NCBI GenBank assembly: GCA_024408705.1
Contig: JAKSUT010000002.1
Location: 1-32,638 of the forward strand
Direction of reading: 5' to 3'
DNA: 32,638 nt
Source of the DNA: a bacterium
GTDB lineage: Bacteria > Cyanobacteriota > Vampirovibrionia > Gastranaerophilales > Gastranaerophilaceae
The notes under the pieces were generated by a model. It was not told the origin of the DNA, did no database searches, and was given only the letters and a program-made list of their open reading frames with translations. Positions 7,298-15,700 of the stretch are shown in pieces. Numbering within the stretch: the first letter of the stretch is position 1; each line of letters starts with the position of its first letter. The translations under genes and the position numbers were made by a program.

Positions 7298-10200
7298 ATG
7301 TTATCTGTAAATAAAATCGATTTAAAACCTATAAAATACAAAAAAATTAAAGATACTACATTAGTATCTATTCCTGCTGCTAAAACCGCTTTAAAAATAG
7401 GCGGTATTTCAGCTTTAGCCCTAAAAGCAAACTTATTATCACCATTACTTCTAAAAAAAGACTACAACAAAGATAATTTTTATAACTTAGATAACATCAC
7501 AAACACATATAGCGAATGTGAAAACAAACTAATTAACGAATTAGTAAATTATTCAAACGAAAAAGGCTCTCACCCATATAATGAACAAAAAGCACAACAC
7601 CTTATCAACTGCCTTAGAAGCGGCGAACAAAGAGATTTTCAAATAAATGCACTTCACGCTCTTCTTGAAAATCCTAAAATGACAAATGGTGACGATATAA
7701 CAACTATTGTTGCCCAAATTAAGCACCTAGACAAAGCTAATTTCTGGGTAAACCAATGTAAAACACTAAGCGAAAAACATAATAGCTTGAATAGCAAAGA
7801 ACTTGCTGAAATAATACCTAAACTAAAAGTTAATTCTATCAATAAACAAGAAGAAGCAATTAACAAAATTTATTTGCCACACAAAAGTTTGAACAATCCA
7901 TTATTCCTACAAAAATTTGGCGAATATGTTTCTTCTGTTCAAGACAGCGAACTTGCAGATAAACAATTTGCTTTCTTTGATGAAATGACAAACAAAAACA
8001 ATGTGCCTATTGTTACTTCTATTGATTTGATTTCAAACCTTGACAATATAAAAAATGCAGACATAAAAGCCGACACCATTACAAAACTTGTCAAAAAAGG
8101 ATTAAACACAGACAGTTTAACTCTTTTAATCCCTAAAATCAAAAATTCTTCTATCGCGGATTTGCAATTAAAAATGGCAGATTATTTCATAGAAAAAACA
8201 AATTTGGAATTTGATGCAGATACTATCATAAAAATGATGACAAACATTGAAACACCTTATGTGTTCAATATACAAAAAAACTTTTTAAACAAAATTCCAA
8301 ATCTTGAAAAATTCAAATCAAATGAAATTTTAAATATCTTAGGCGATATTCAATCAAAAGACAAAGCTGATTTAAAATATACCGTCATTAATGAACTTTC
8401 AAAAATCGACAAACTAGATGGCAAAGACATTACAAATATCCTTACAAATATGGATAATGCATATTTTGCAGAAGTAAAACTAAAAACTGTAAAAAATTTA
8501 TTACCTATTGAAAAATTAAGCGGAAACAACATAAGCACAATCGTTGCAAATACAAATTCAAACAATGTTTTTGCAATAAAAACCGCCGTTGCAAAAGAAC
8601 TTGCAAAGTTTGATAAACTAAACGGAAATGCAATTACTAAAATCGTATCCAAAACAATGACAGAAGATGTTGGAAAAATTCAAATTGATGCAGTAAAAGA
8701 ATTAGTAAAAAACAAAAAACTTTCAGCAGAAAATATTGGCGACATTGTTTGTGGAATTACAAATATTGATTTAAAAAATATAAAAATTGATGCAATAAAT
8801 AAACTTTCTGCCTTTGATAAATTCTCAGGCGACAATATTTCAAAAATAGTAAGCAATATTCAACCTGACAAAAAATACAATTATGCGATGGAAACTATTG
8901 AAAAGCTTGCGAATATTAAAGATTTTCCAGCTGAAGACATTGCAAACATTGTAAACACAATGAATTTCAACAAATATACTTATAAAGAATTAACTGATTT
9001 CTTTATAACTATTCCTGCTAAAATAAGAAAAGAATTAAAAGATTATTCTACTGTTCAAGACTTTTATCCGTTCAAAGATAAATATTGTTTAAACAAATTA
9101 GAGAAAAAAGAATTATTAAACAGTTTAATCACACATAACATTGCACTTTTCGGAGAAGAAAATTCAGCGTTAAGAATTCTTTTCCCATTCCTACCTAGCG
9201 ATAAAAAAGAATATTGTGAAATTGTTCCTATACTTGCAAAAAGTATTTCTATTTCACATCAAAATATTTCACAAAAAAATATTGATGATTATTTTAATGC
9301 GTTTGAAAATCTTTCAAATATCAATGGAGCATTTTTAAATCTTAATTTAGAAGACTCAAAAAACACTCCAAAACTAAAATATAGCAGAGAAAATTTTATA
9401 AAAGATTGCGATAACTTACTAAACAATTTAGACGAATATTCTAAAAAGAAAATGTTAGATTTATTCTCTTTCTCTTACTCAATAAAAGACGAAAAAACAT
9501 ATCTAAATGGCTATCCATCTTTGCCTGAAACAACATTAAATCAATCTAACAAGAATTATGACACATATCAAAAATTATACAAAATAGTTTCTGATTTCAC
9601 TTTAAATAACAAGGTTTTATTTGAAAACACACCGGAAATAGAAAATGACATAAATAACATTTTCAAAGTTGTTCCTGAATTATTTACAACAGTTGGCAAG
9701 CCACAAAATGAATACCACGATTTTGATTTATATACTCACACCCTTAGAGTATTACAAGAAGAGTTGAAATCACCAGAATATTCAAGACTTAACGACAAAG
9801 ATAAAAAAATATTAGCAACAGTAACTATGTTACATGATATAAGCAAATCTGAATATATTGTTGATAAATTACACACAAAAAATTCTGCTTCAGATGCTTT
9901 TGAAATCATAAAAAGATTAAATTTTTCTGAGCCGGAAAGAAGTAAAGCATACGCAATTATAAGAAATCACTCTTGGTTAGAATACTATAACAAAGAAAAT
10001 ATTTCTGAATTACAAAAAACAGAACACGCAAAACATATAGCTTTCACTCTTAGACAGGAAAACGCATTTGACTTAGTAAGCATTCTTTGTGAAGCAGATT
10101 TAAAAGGTTCTAAAAAGAATAACGCAAGCTATGAAATGTTTAAAAACGAACTTTCTCAAGGAAAAAAAGAAGTTTCACGTTATATCAGAGATATTCAAAA

Positions 10201-10963
10201 AACTGCAATTCCACTTCCTCAAAACAAACTTCCAAAAGCAAGTGAACTTGTTGCAGATGGAAAAATTGTGAGAAAACTTGATATTGGCGGAATTAAAAAT
10301 GTAGTTATTTACTTAAACAAAAACAATTCTTTCTCTGATTTGAACTTTGTTCAAAATTCAGATATTGAAGATTTCAGTGTACTTGTTCACGGTCTTGATT
10401 CTGAAAAGAATTTTACAACTTTTCAATGTTTAGACGAAATAGATTCTACAAGTTTATTAAGTGCTTCTTATGTAAATTTGGACAAAGGAAATTGGAAAGT
10501 ATTTAGACAACAAGGATTTATTTTAGACGTAGAAAGCGACAATATTCACGCTGCATACTACAAAGACTTTGGCTCTGGAGATGCAAAAAATATTGATAGC
10601 TTAAAAACAGACTACTTATTTAACGGTCAATATAAACCTCAAAGAGATTATATTTCAAGATTGATAAAAGAAAAATTACACACAACAGACAACGAATACA
10701 AAGATCTTTATCAAGAGATAAAAGATAAATCTTTATCAGAAATTCGTGAAGAACACCCATTTGTTGCAATTGCACTTAAACAAATTTTTATGGATATGCA
10801 AGGTGGCGAATACACATTCGGAAGAAATTATAATGAAATATTAGTAACAAGACCGAAAATTCAAGGTGTTTTTGCTTACGACAAATCTGTAACTCAAATT
10901 CCTAAATACCTAAGACAATATGCTCATGATATGGATATTCCAATAATTATCTTTGAAGATTAG
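7298..10963 (+). CDS. large alpha-helical repeat protein with HD phosphohydrolase domain
   Basis: A 1221-residue protein. The N-terminus (MLSVNKIDLKP) resembles the leaders of other proteins here, with a weakly hydrophobic Ala/Leu-rich stretch near residues 30-50. Residues about 120-570 hold degenerate helical repeats; six consecutive units, each exactly 34 residues, begin with the pattern K-L-S-G-x-x-I-x-x-I-V. Residues about 805-930 form an HD domain: YTHTLRV, then MLHDISKSE, then RNHSW and CEADLKGS supply the expected His/Asp metal ligands. The spacing recalls the HD domains of CCA-adding and RelA-like enzymes. The last 270 residues are unrecognised. ATG 7298 is preferred to the upstream TTG at 7277, with GGTGA about 9 bases before it. 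It stands alone. A nucleotide phosphohydrolase or signalling function is inference. Confidence 0.75.
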   Translation: MLSVNKIDLKPIKYKKIKDTTLVSIPAAKTALKIGGISALALKANLLSPLLLKKDYNKDNFYNLDNITNTYSECENKLINELVNYSNEKGSHPYNEQKAQHLINCLRSGEQRDFQINALHALLENPKMTNGDDITTIVAQIKHLDKANFWVNQCKTLSEKHNSLNSKELAEIIPKLKVNSINKQEEAINKIYLPHKSLNNPLFLQKFGEYVSSVQDSELADKQFAFFDEMTNKNNVPIVTSIDLISNLDNIKNADIKADTITKLVKKGLNTDSLTLLIPKIKNSSIADLQLKMADYFIEKTNLEFDADTIIKMMTNIETPYVFNIQKNFLNKIPNLEKFKSNEILNILGDIQSKDKADLKYTVINELSKIDKLDGKDITNILTNMDNAYFAEVKLKTVKNLLPIEKLSGNNISTIVANTNSNNVFAIKTAVAKELAKFDKLNGNAITKIVSKTMTEDVGKIQIDAVKELVKNKKLSAENIGDIVCGITNIDLKNIKIDAINKLSAFDKFSGDNISKIVSNIQPDKKYNYAMETIEKLANIKDFPAEDIANIVNTMNFNKYTYKELTDFFITIPAKIRKELKDYSTVQDFYPFKDKYCLNKLEKKELLNSLITHNIALFGEENSALRILFPFLPSDKKEYCEIVPILAKSISISHQNISQKNIDDYFNAFENLSNINGAFLNLNLEDSKNTPKLKYSRENFIKDCDNLLNNLDEYSKKKMLDLFSFSYSIKDEKTYLNGYPSLPETTLNQSNKNYDTYQKLYKIVSDFTLNNKVLFENTPEIENDINNIFKVVPELFTTVGKPQNEYHDFDLYTHTLRVLQEELKSPEYSRLNDKDKKILATVTMLHDISKSEYIVDKLHTKNSASDAFEIIKRLNFSEPERSKAYAIIRNHSWLEYYNKENISELQKTEHAKHIAFTLRQENAFDLVSILCEADLKGSKKNNASYEMFKNELSQGKKEVSRYIRDIQKTAIPLPQNKLPKASELVADGKIVRKLDIGGIKNVVIYLNKNNSFSDLNFVQNSDIEDFSVLVHGLDSEKNFTTFQCLDEIDSTSLLSASYVNLDKGNWKVFRQQGFILDVESDNIHAAYYKDFGSGDAKNIDSLKTDYLFNGQYKPQRDYISRLIKEKLHTTDNEYKDLYQEIKDKSLSEIREEHPFVAIALKQIFMDMQGGEYTFGRNYNEILVTRPKIQGVFAYDKSVTQIPKYLRQYAHDMDIPIIIFED
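8411..9022 (+). repeat. tandem 102-base (34-residue) coding repeats
   Basis: Units begin at 8411, 8513, 8615, 8717, 8819 and 8921, exactly 102 bases apart. The consensus start is K-L-S-G-(N/D)-x-I-(S/T)-x-I-V, followed by a second helix ending in K-L-A-K-x-x. They are diverged at DNA level, so this is an old protein repeat and not a recent tandem duplication. Weaker copies extend upstream to about 7670. Confidence 0.8.
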
Positions 10964-11088
10964 AACTTAAAAAACTGTCACTAATACTATTAAAATTATT
11001 GATTTTATTACGTTATAATGTATAATAAACTAGTTAATATCGACAATTGATAGAAAATTTAAGCTATAAAATTCGGAAAAACAAATAA

Positions 11089-12876
11089 ATGAATACAAAT
11101 AATTTAAGCATACTTATAAATAGAAATAATAAAAATATATTCGATGAAGATTTTTTATATTATTTGAAAGCAATTGCAAAAATATCTAAAAAAACTTTTA
11201 TTGTTTTAAGCAAAAATATAAAAGAAGAAATTAAAGAATCACTAAAAGATTTCAATATAGATTTTTTACTTTTTGATAAAAATTGTTCACTATATGAATT
11301 TTATAGATTTGCTATTAATAAAATAGGTTATAAAGAAATACAAAATTATGACAACTTAATTTTGTCTAACAATTCTTTTTATGGTCCGATATATCCATTA
11401 GAAAAAATGTTTGAGCAAATGGAATCTGAAACTTGCGATTATTGGGGATTTTTTCAAAAAGAAGTATCAAAAGAAAACTTTTTCCAACCCATAGCACCAA
11501 AAATTGATGTTATAGATACTAATTTTTTAGTGTTCAAAAATTGCATCTTAAAGTCAAAAAAATTTGAAAATTGGTGGAAAAAATCATATACATTTAAAAC
11601 AGAAAAATCTTATGAAATAAAACAAAATGCATATTTTGAAAAGCAAAAAATAAAAGCTTCTTCATTCATAAAACTTGACGACTACAAAAGTATAACAGGA
11701 AACTTTGATTGTGGTATCGCTAAAATAATAGAAGACAAAAAGCTTCCTTTCATTACAAAAACTTCTATTATAGGAACATATAGCACTACAATCAAATATT
11801 GTTTAACACACCAAACAAACGATATTATTGATTTCATAAAAAATAATACTGATTATAATGTTGAACTTATTTATCAAGACCTTATACACAACAAAAAAAT
11901 GTCTGAAATAAAAGAAAATTTGCACTTAAATTATATTCTTCCAACCGACATTATAAAAAAAGAAGTTAATAAAGATAAAAAAATTGCACTAATTATGCAC
12001 ATTTATTATGAAGATTTAGTGGATTATTGTTTCAAATATATTCAATCAATGCCTGATAATTCGAACATATACATTGTTTCTTCAAAGGAAGAAACATTGA
12101 ATAAATGTAAAGAAAAAGCATCATCAATAGATAATTATAATTTTGAATTCAGATTAAAAGCAAATAGAGGTAGAGATGTTTCTGCGTATTTAGTTTCTTG
12201 CGCTGATGTTTTTCAAAAGCATGATTACATTTGTTGTATGCACGACAAAAAGAGTCCTTATTTTGATAGCCTTATTGCAGAAGACTTTGCATATCAATGT
12301 TTTGAATGTAATTTAAGTACAAAAGATTATGTCGCAAATATCATTAATACTTTTGAAACAAATCCAAAAATCGGACTTCTTACAAGTCCTAATATGTATT
12401 TTAGCACTTATCTTGAAGGTTATAGCATATCATTGAACAAAGCCAATATACTTAAATTGCTTGACGAACTTGAATTTTCAATACCTTTTGATGATACCCC
12501 TGTTGCACCATATGGTTCAATGTTCTGGATAAAAAAAGAAGCAATGCAACCATTATTCAGACACAAATGGGAATATGAAGATTTTCCAACTGAGCCATTA
12601 CCAAAAGACGGAACTATTTCACACGCGGTTGAAAGACTATATCCTTTTGTCGCACAAGAAGCAGGATTTTTAACAGGTTGGATTATTCCAGACAAATTTT
12701 GTGCTATGTATTTAAATAATCTTAAATACAAAGGAAAAATTGTCGCAAACGAAAAACCATCATCTATTCTAAAAGAAATTTTCTCAATCGAAAATGTATA
12801 TTTAGGAAACGAAAAATTCAAAAAAATGACTATTTTCAACAACACTTTTTATAAAGGAAAAATAGTAAAACATTAA
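11089..12876 (+). CDS. RgpF-family glycosyltransferase (rhamnan/polysaccharide synthesis)
   Basis: A 595-residue protein matching RgpF (PF05045) across its C-terminal half: ALIMHIYYEDLVDYCFKYI, the NRGRDVSAYLV block, CCMHDKKSP, NPKIGLLTSP, YGSMFWIKKEAM and DGTISHAVERL are all family landmarks in the expected order. The N-terminal 280 residues contain a second glycosyltransferase-like part (SNNSFYGPIYPLEKMF) that is usual for this family. RgpF proteins add rhamnosyl or related residues to surface polysaccharides. RmlD at 24498 could supply dTDP-L-rhamnose. There is no clear Shine-Dalgarno; a TATAAT lies at 11014-11019. It ends four bases from the convergent GT6 gene. Confidence 0.85.
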   Translation: MNTNNLSILINRNNKNIFDEDFLYYLKAIAKISKKTFIVLSKNIKEEIKESLKDFNIDFLLFDKNCSLYEFYRFAINKIGYKEIQNYDNLILSNNSFYGPIYPLEKMFEQMESETCDYWGFFQKEVSKENFFQPIAPKIDVIDTNFLVFKNCILKSKKFENWWKKSYTFKTEKSYEIKQNAYFEKQKIKASSFIKLDDYKSITGNFDCGIAKIIEDKKLPFITKTSIIGTYSTTIKYCLTHQTNDIIDFIKNNTDYNVELIYQDLIHNKKMSEIKENLHLNYILPTDIIKKEVNKDKKIALIMHIYYEDLVDYCFKYIQSMPDNSNIYIVSSKEETLNKCKEKASSIDNYNFEFRLKANRGRDVSAYLVSCADVFQKHDYICCMHDKKSPYFDSLIAEDFAYQCFECNLSTKDYVANIINTFETNPKIGLLTSPNMYFSTYLEGYSISLNKANILKLLDELEFSIPFDDTPVAPYGSMFWIKKEAMQPLFRHKWEYEDFPTEPLPKDGTISHAVERLYPFVAQEAGFLTGWIIPDKFCAMYLNNLKYKGKIVANEKPSSILKEIFSIENVYLGNEKFKKMTIFNNTFYKGKIVKH

Positions 12877-12880
12877 ATTC

Positions 12881-13684
12881 TTACTTGATTTTTAATGTTT
12901 GTTTGACTTTTTCCACTATATAGCGACATAAAGTTATCTTGTTTGGAGAATCACCTCTAAGATAATCGTGTCCGCCATATTTAAATTTTGATTTGTCACG
13001 TTGAATTATTTTAACTTTTGGATTTAATTTCACAAAAGGTTTTCCGTGTGTTGGGTGAATATAATAATTACTCAAAATTTTATAAGGTCTATTTAAAACA
13101 TATTTATTGAAAACGCTTTCATCGTGAAACTTTGGAATGAAATTTTTTGCAATATCATCATCCATCATTTTTTCACAAACATCAAACATTTCTAATGTTT
13201 CTTTTACTCTTCCACCTATCAAACCAGCGTGGAAATAATATTTACCCTCGCCATAAGGGATATAAGAAGTTGAAATTTCATTTCTTTCATAATCAAATTG
13301 ATTATTAGATTTATAACGCTTATTACAAGAATGAAGAGGAGCTACGATATAGCCTTCTTCTTCTGTCGGCAAAAGTTCTTCTTCTTTAACTTCTCTAATA
13401 ACTTCCATGTTTCCGTTGAAGAAAAAGGCATAATCAAAATCTTTCAATTCATTTTTCACTTTGTTTAAAATTTTATAACGCAACGCAGTAATTAATGGCC
13501 AACCTAAATTATCTTGCTCAACAATTGTAACCTTGTCATTACTTTTAAACTCTTTGCTATCAGTAAAAAAGAAATAATGTTTTTCACAATTTCTTAAAAG
13601 ATTTTTTTCACAAGATTTAAAAAATTCATCCCAAAAAATTGTATATCTTCCTGTACCTATATATAAAATTGCAACTTTTGTCAT
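12881..13684 (-). CDS. GT6 family glycosyltransferase (ABO/alpha-1,3-galactosyl- or GalNAc-transferase type)
   Basis: A 267-residue protein aligning with the catalytic core of GT6: VAILYIGTGRYTIFWDEFF at the N-terminus, a YFFFTDS strand, GWPLITALRYKIL, FFFNGNMEV at about residues 87-95, YYFHAGLIGG, and a HDESVFNKYV/HPTHGKPF C-terminal region. Animal ABO-type enzymes carry DxD; bacterial GT6 enzymes carry NxN, and NGN here fits the bacterial, metal-independent type. No membrane anchor is present, also as in bacterial members. It probably adds alpha-1,3-GalNAc or Gal to a (fucosylated) galactose. It lies 78 bases downstream of a GT11 gene on the same strand and has a good GAGAGG ribosome site. 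Confidence 0.85.
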   Translation of the reverse strand: MTKVAILYIGTGRYTIFWDEFFKSCEKNLLRNCEKHYFFFTDSKEFKSNDKVTIVEQDNLGWPLITALRYKILNKVKNELKDFDYAFFFNGNMEVIREVKEEELLPTEEEGYIVAPLHSCNKRYKSNNQFDYERNEISTSYIPYGEGKYYFHAGLIGGRVKETLEMFDVCEKMMDDDIAKNFIPKFHDESVFNKYVLNRPYKILSNYYIHPTHGKPFVKLNPKVKIIQRDKSKFKYGGHDYLRGDSPNKITLCRYIVEKVKQTLKIK

Positions 13685-13762
13685 AAAAACCTCTCTTTTT
13701 GAAAATGGTATTATATTTTTAAAAATTAGTCAAATTTGAATAAATATTTAAAATTTTACGCA

Positions 13763-14605
13763 TTAAACTTCTACTTTTACCCAAGATTTTGGCACTACAT
13801 CTTTATAATTTATTTTCGCTACTTTAGTAAACCATTGAGTTGGAGCAACAACTATTTTTTCTTCGTTTTTATTTAACCAAGCGGCCATCCAAGAAAAAGA
13901 ACTATTTGCGATAATATTATGTTTTGCATTTTGCATAAAATACAAATCTTCTTTCCAATTTGCAGTATTACAAAAAACATATTCATAACCACTTGGAAGA
14001 TAACCTTTTGCCATTTCTATATCATCTGAAAAAACATAATATTTTGGATTTTCCAATTTATCATTTATATAATTCAATGCATTTTTATAATAATTTTCTT
14101 TGCAAATATAGTGAATTTTTGCAATTTCTAGATTGCTCACATACTCACAAAGTCTCAAATTTATTGATACTGAATTTGTAGATTGAATTTCTGATAACAA
14201 ATCGTGATTTTGAATAAATGAATAATCTTTGAACTTAAAAAGATTTTTTACATCTTTTTCATATTTTTTAAAATATTTTTCTGTTTGCCAAAAACCTTTA
14301 AGATAAGCACTATTTTTTATTTTTAGCAAACTTGGAGTAAAAGAAAACCTTTTATCTTTATACAAAGTTTTACCAAATATACGTTTTTTATTTAATTGAT
14401 TAATCAATTCTTCAGGTGCATATTTTACAGTAAGATTAAAATTATCAAGTTCTACAACTCTTCTTTTATATGTTTCGTAAGCACTTTTATCCAAAAGAAG
14501 TTCTTGCCCGTGTTCCTGACAAATTGCATATCCTAATGCGTATTGAAAAAATTGGTTTCCTAATCCGCCGTCTAAACGTACGACAATTTTTTTATTCTGT
14601 TCCAT
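13763..14605 (-). CDS. GT11 family (alpha-1,2-fucosyltransferase-like) protein with altered HxRRxD motif
   Basis: A 280-residue GT11 protein. The N-terminal VRLDGGLGNQFFQYALGYA is a signature of alpha-1,2-fucosyltransferases. YVFSDDIEMAKGYL and the KHNIIANSSFSWMAAWLN block are also canonical. The GDP-fucose-binding motif usually written HxRRxD aligns here with N149-L-R-L-C-E154: only the first Arg is kept. The frame and surroundings are intact, so this is a substitution, not a frameshift. The enzyme may use another donor, have altered kinetics, or be inactive. Its neighbour GT6 commonly acts on an H-type (Fuc-alpha-1,2-Gal) acceptor, so fucose transfer would make sense. No clear Shine-Dalgarno precedes the ATG. 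Confidence 0.85.
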   Translation of the reverse strand: MEQNKKIVVRLDGGLGNQFFQYALGYAICQEHGQELLLDKSAYETYKRRVVELDNFNLTVKYAPEELINQLNKKRIFGKTLYKDKRFSFTPSLLKIKNSAYLKGFWQTEKYFKKYEKDVKNLFKFKDYSFIQNHDLLSEIQSTNSVSINLRLCEYVSNLEIAKIHYICKENYYKNALNYINDKLENPKYYVFSDDIEMAKGYLPSGYEYVFCNTANWKEDLYFMQNAKHNIIANSSFSWMAAWLNKNEEKIVVAPTQWFTKVAKINYKDVVPKSWVKVEV

Positions 14606-14670
14606 AACAAAATATTATCATAAAAAAACTTTGTTGATTTTTTCAGCAAAATTTTAAAAAACTTACTAGT

Positions 14671-15588
14671 TTAATTTTTATTCATTATAGAAATTGTATA
14701 TTTTGCTAATCTTTCATCACCAATCTTTGATAAGTGAGTTTTTTGACTTTCTAAAAAGTTTTCTTCGTTATCATAAAATGATTTCTCAATAAAAATAATT
14801 TTAAACCCTAATTTTTCAAGTTCTTTTATATTACTTTCATATTTAGAATAATTCTCAAAAGCCACAAGAATATAGAAATTCACATCTTTGCCCCAATGAT
14901 TTTCAACTTCTTTTTTACATTCTTTCAAACTAAGCAAAAACAAATCTTCAATATCTTTTGTATCTTTTACATTTTTAAAATTCAAATAATCAAAAATTTT
15001 TTTAGACAAAATTTGTTCCGAAAGAAGATATTTATGAAAAACCAAATTTCCGTTTTTATCTTTCTTATAACAAAAATCAAACTTAATCCAAGGCGTAATC
15101 CCTTGAACGTCAGTAGTCAGATTTTCTAGTTTTAAAGTATAAATAAGATCTTTCGGTTTTGGTATAACATTATAAAATTTTTCATTTTTTAATTGAAATA
15201 ACATATATTGATAGGGTAATGAATATAAACTTCTGTTATAAACAGGACGTTTTGTCATTTTTCCTAAAAAATAAGAATAAGTTTCTTTTTCATTATCAAT
15301 TCCATAACTAAACAAAAAGCAATCAGAAAATATTAATATCGGAGGCAATTTAGAATCTTTATTTTCGATTTTTCTATATATTTTATATTTATCTAATATG
15401 TATCTATTTTCAAGTTCTTTAACTGAAAAATAATGATAACGAAAAAGATACTCTTTACAAACAATATTAAATGTTGCAGCATCACCCATTCCATTTCTTA
15501 AAAATTTAAAATATATCATAAAGTCAGTAAGAACTAACAATAACGAAATACATATTAAATTCAAAACAACATTTTTAAAAACTTTCAT
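14671..15588 (-). CDS. membrane-anchored SGNH-like hydrolase/acyltransferase partner
   Basis: A 305-residue protein with one N-terminal membrane segment (residues 6-27), so the bulk is probably extracytoplasmic. PILIFSDCFLFSYGI at residues 83-97 lines up with the GDSFTFGYGV block I of SGNH hydrolases, but the nucleophile Ser is Cys90. YNRSLYS looks like the following block, and THLSKIGDERLAKY near the C-terminus retains the His, while the usual Asp two residues before it is Lys. Such proteins often pair with MBOAT acyltransferases (AlgI with AlgX/AlgJ; DltB with DltD). The divergent neighbour is an MBOAT, which fits a polysaccharide O-acylation system. The family call is moderately sure. Confidence 0.65.
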   Translation of the reverse strand: MKVFKNVVLNLICISLLLVLTDFMIYFKFLRNGMGDAATFNIVCKEYLFRYHYFSVKELENRYILDKYKIYRKIENKDSKLPPILIFSDCFLFSYGIDNEKETYSYFLGKMTKRPVYNRSLYSLPYQYMLFQLKNEKFYNVIPKPKDLIYTLKLENLTTDVQGITPWIKFDFCYKKDKNGNLVFHKYLLSEQILSKKIFDYLNFKNVKDTKDIEDLFLLSLKECKKEVENHWGKDVNFYILVAFENYSKYESNIKELEKLGFKIIFIEKSFYDNEENFLESQKTHLSKIGDERLAKYTISIMNKN

Positions 15589-15624
15589 TTTAAAAGCATA
15601 TCATAAATATTTTATAAACTTGTA

Positions 15625-15652
15625 TTGACATAAAATCAAAATTTGATATTAA
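15625..15652 (+). promoter_or_regulatory. sigma70-type promoter of the MBOAT gene
   Basis: A perfect TTGACA (15625-15630) is followed after 16 bases by TATTAA (15647-15652), about 50 bases upstream of the MBOAT start, in the divergent spacer with the SGNH gene. Confidence 0.5.
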
Positions 15653-15700
15653 ATATAAATAAACAGATTTTGGGATATGCATACTGTTGGAGAAAATATA

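Noticed and set aside
8411-9022. Regular 102-base spacing considered as a CRISPR-like or recent tandem DNA repeat
   Set aside because: The DNA of the units is diverged and in frame; the periodicity is at protein level.
12420-12845. 141-codon open frame opposite the RgpF-like gene
   Set aside because: Shadow frame of a well-supported gene; composition and lack of domains argue against coding.
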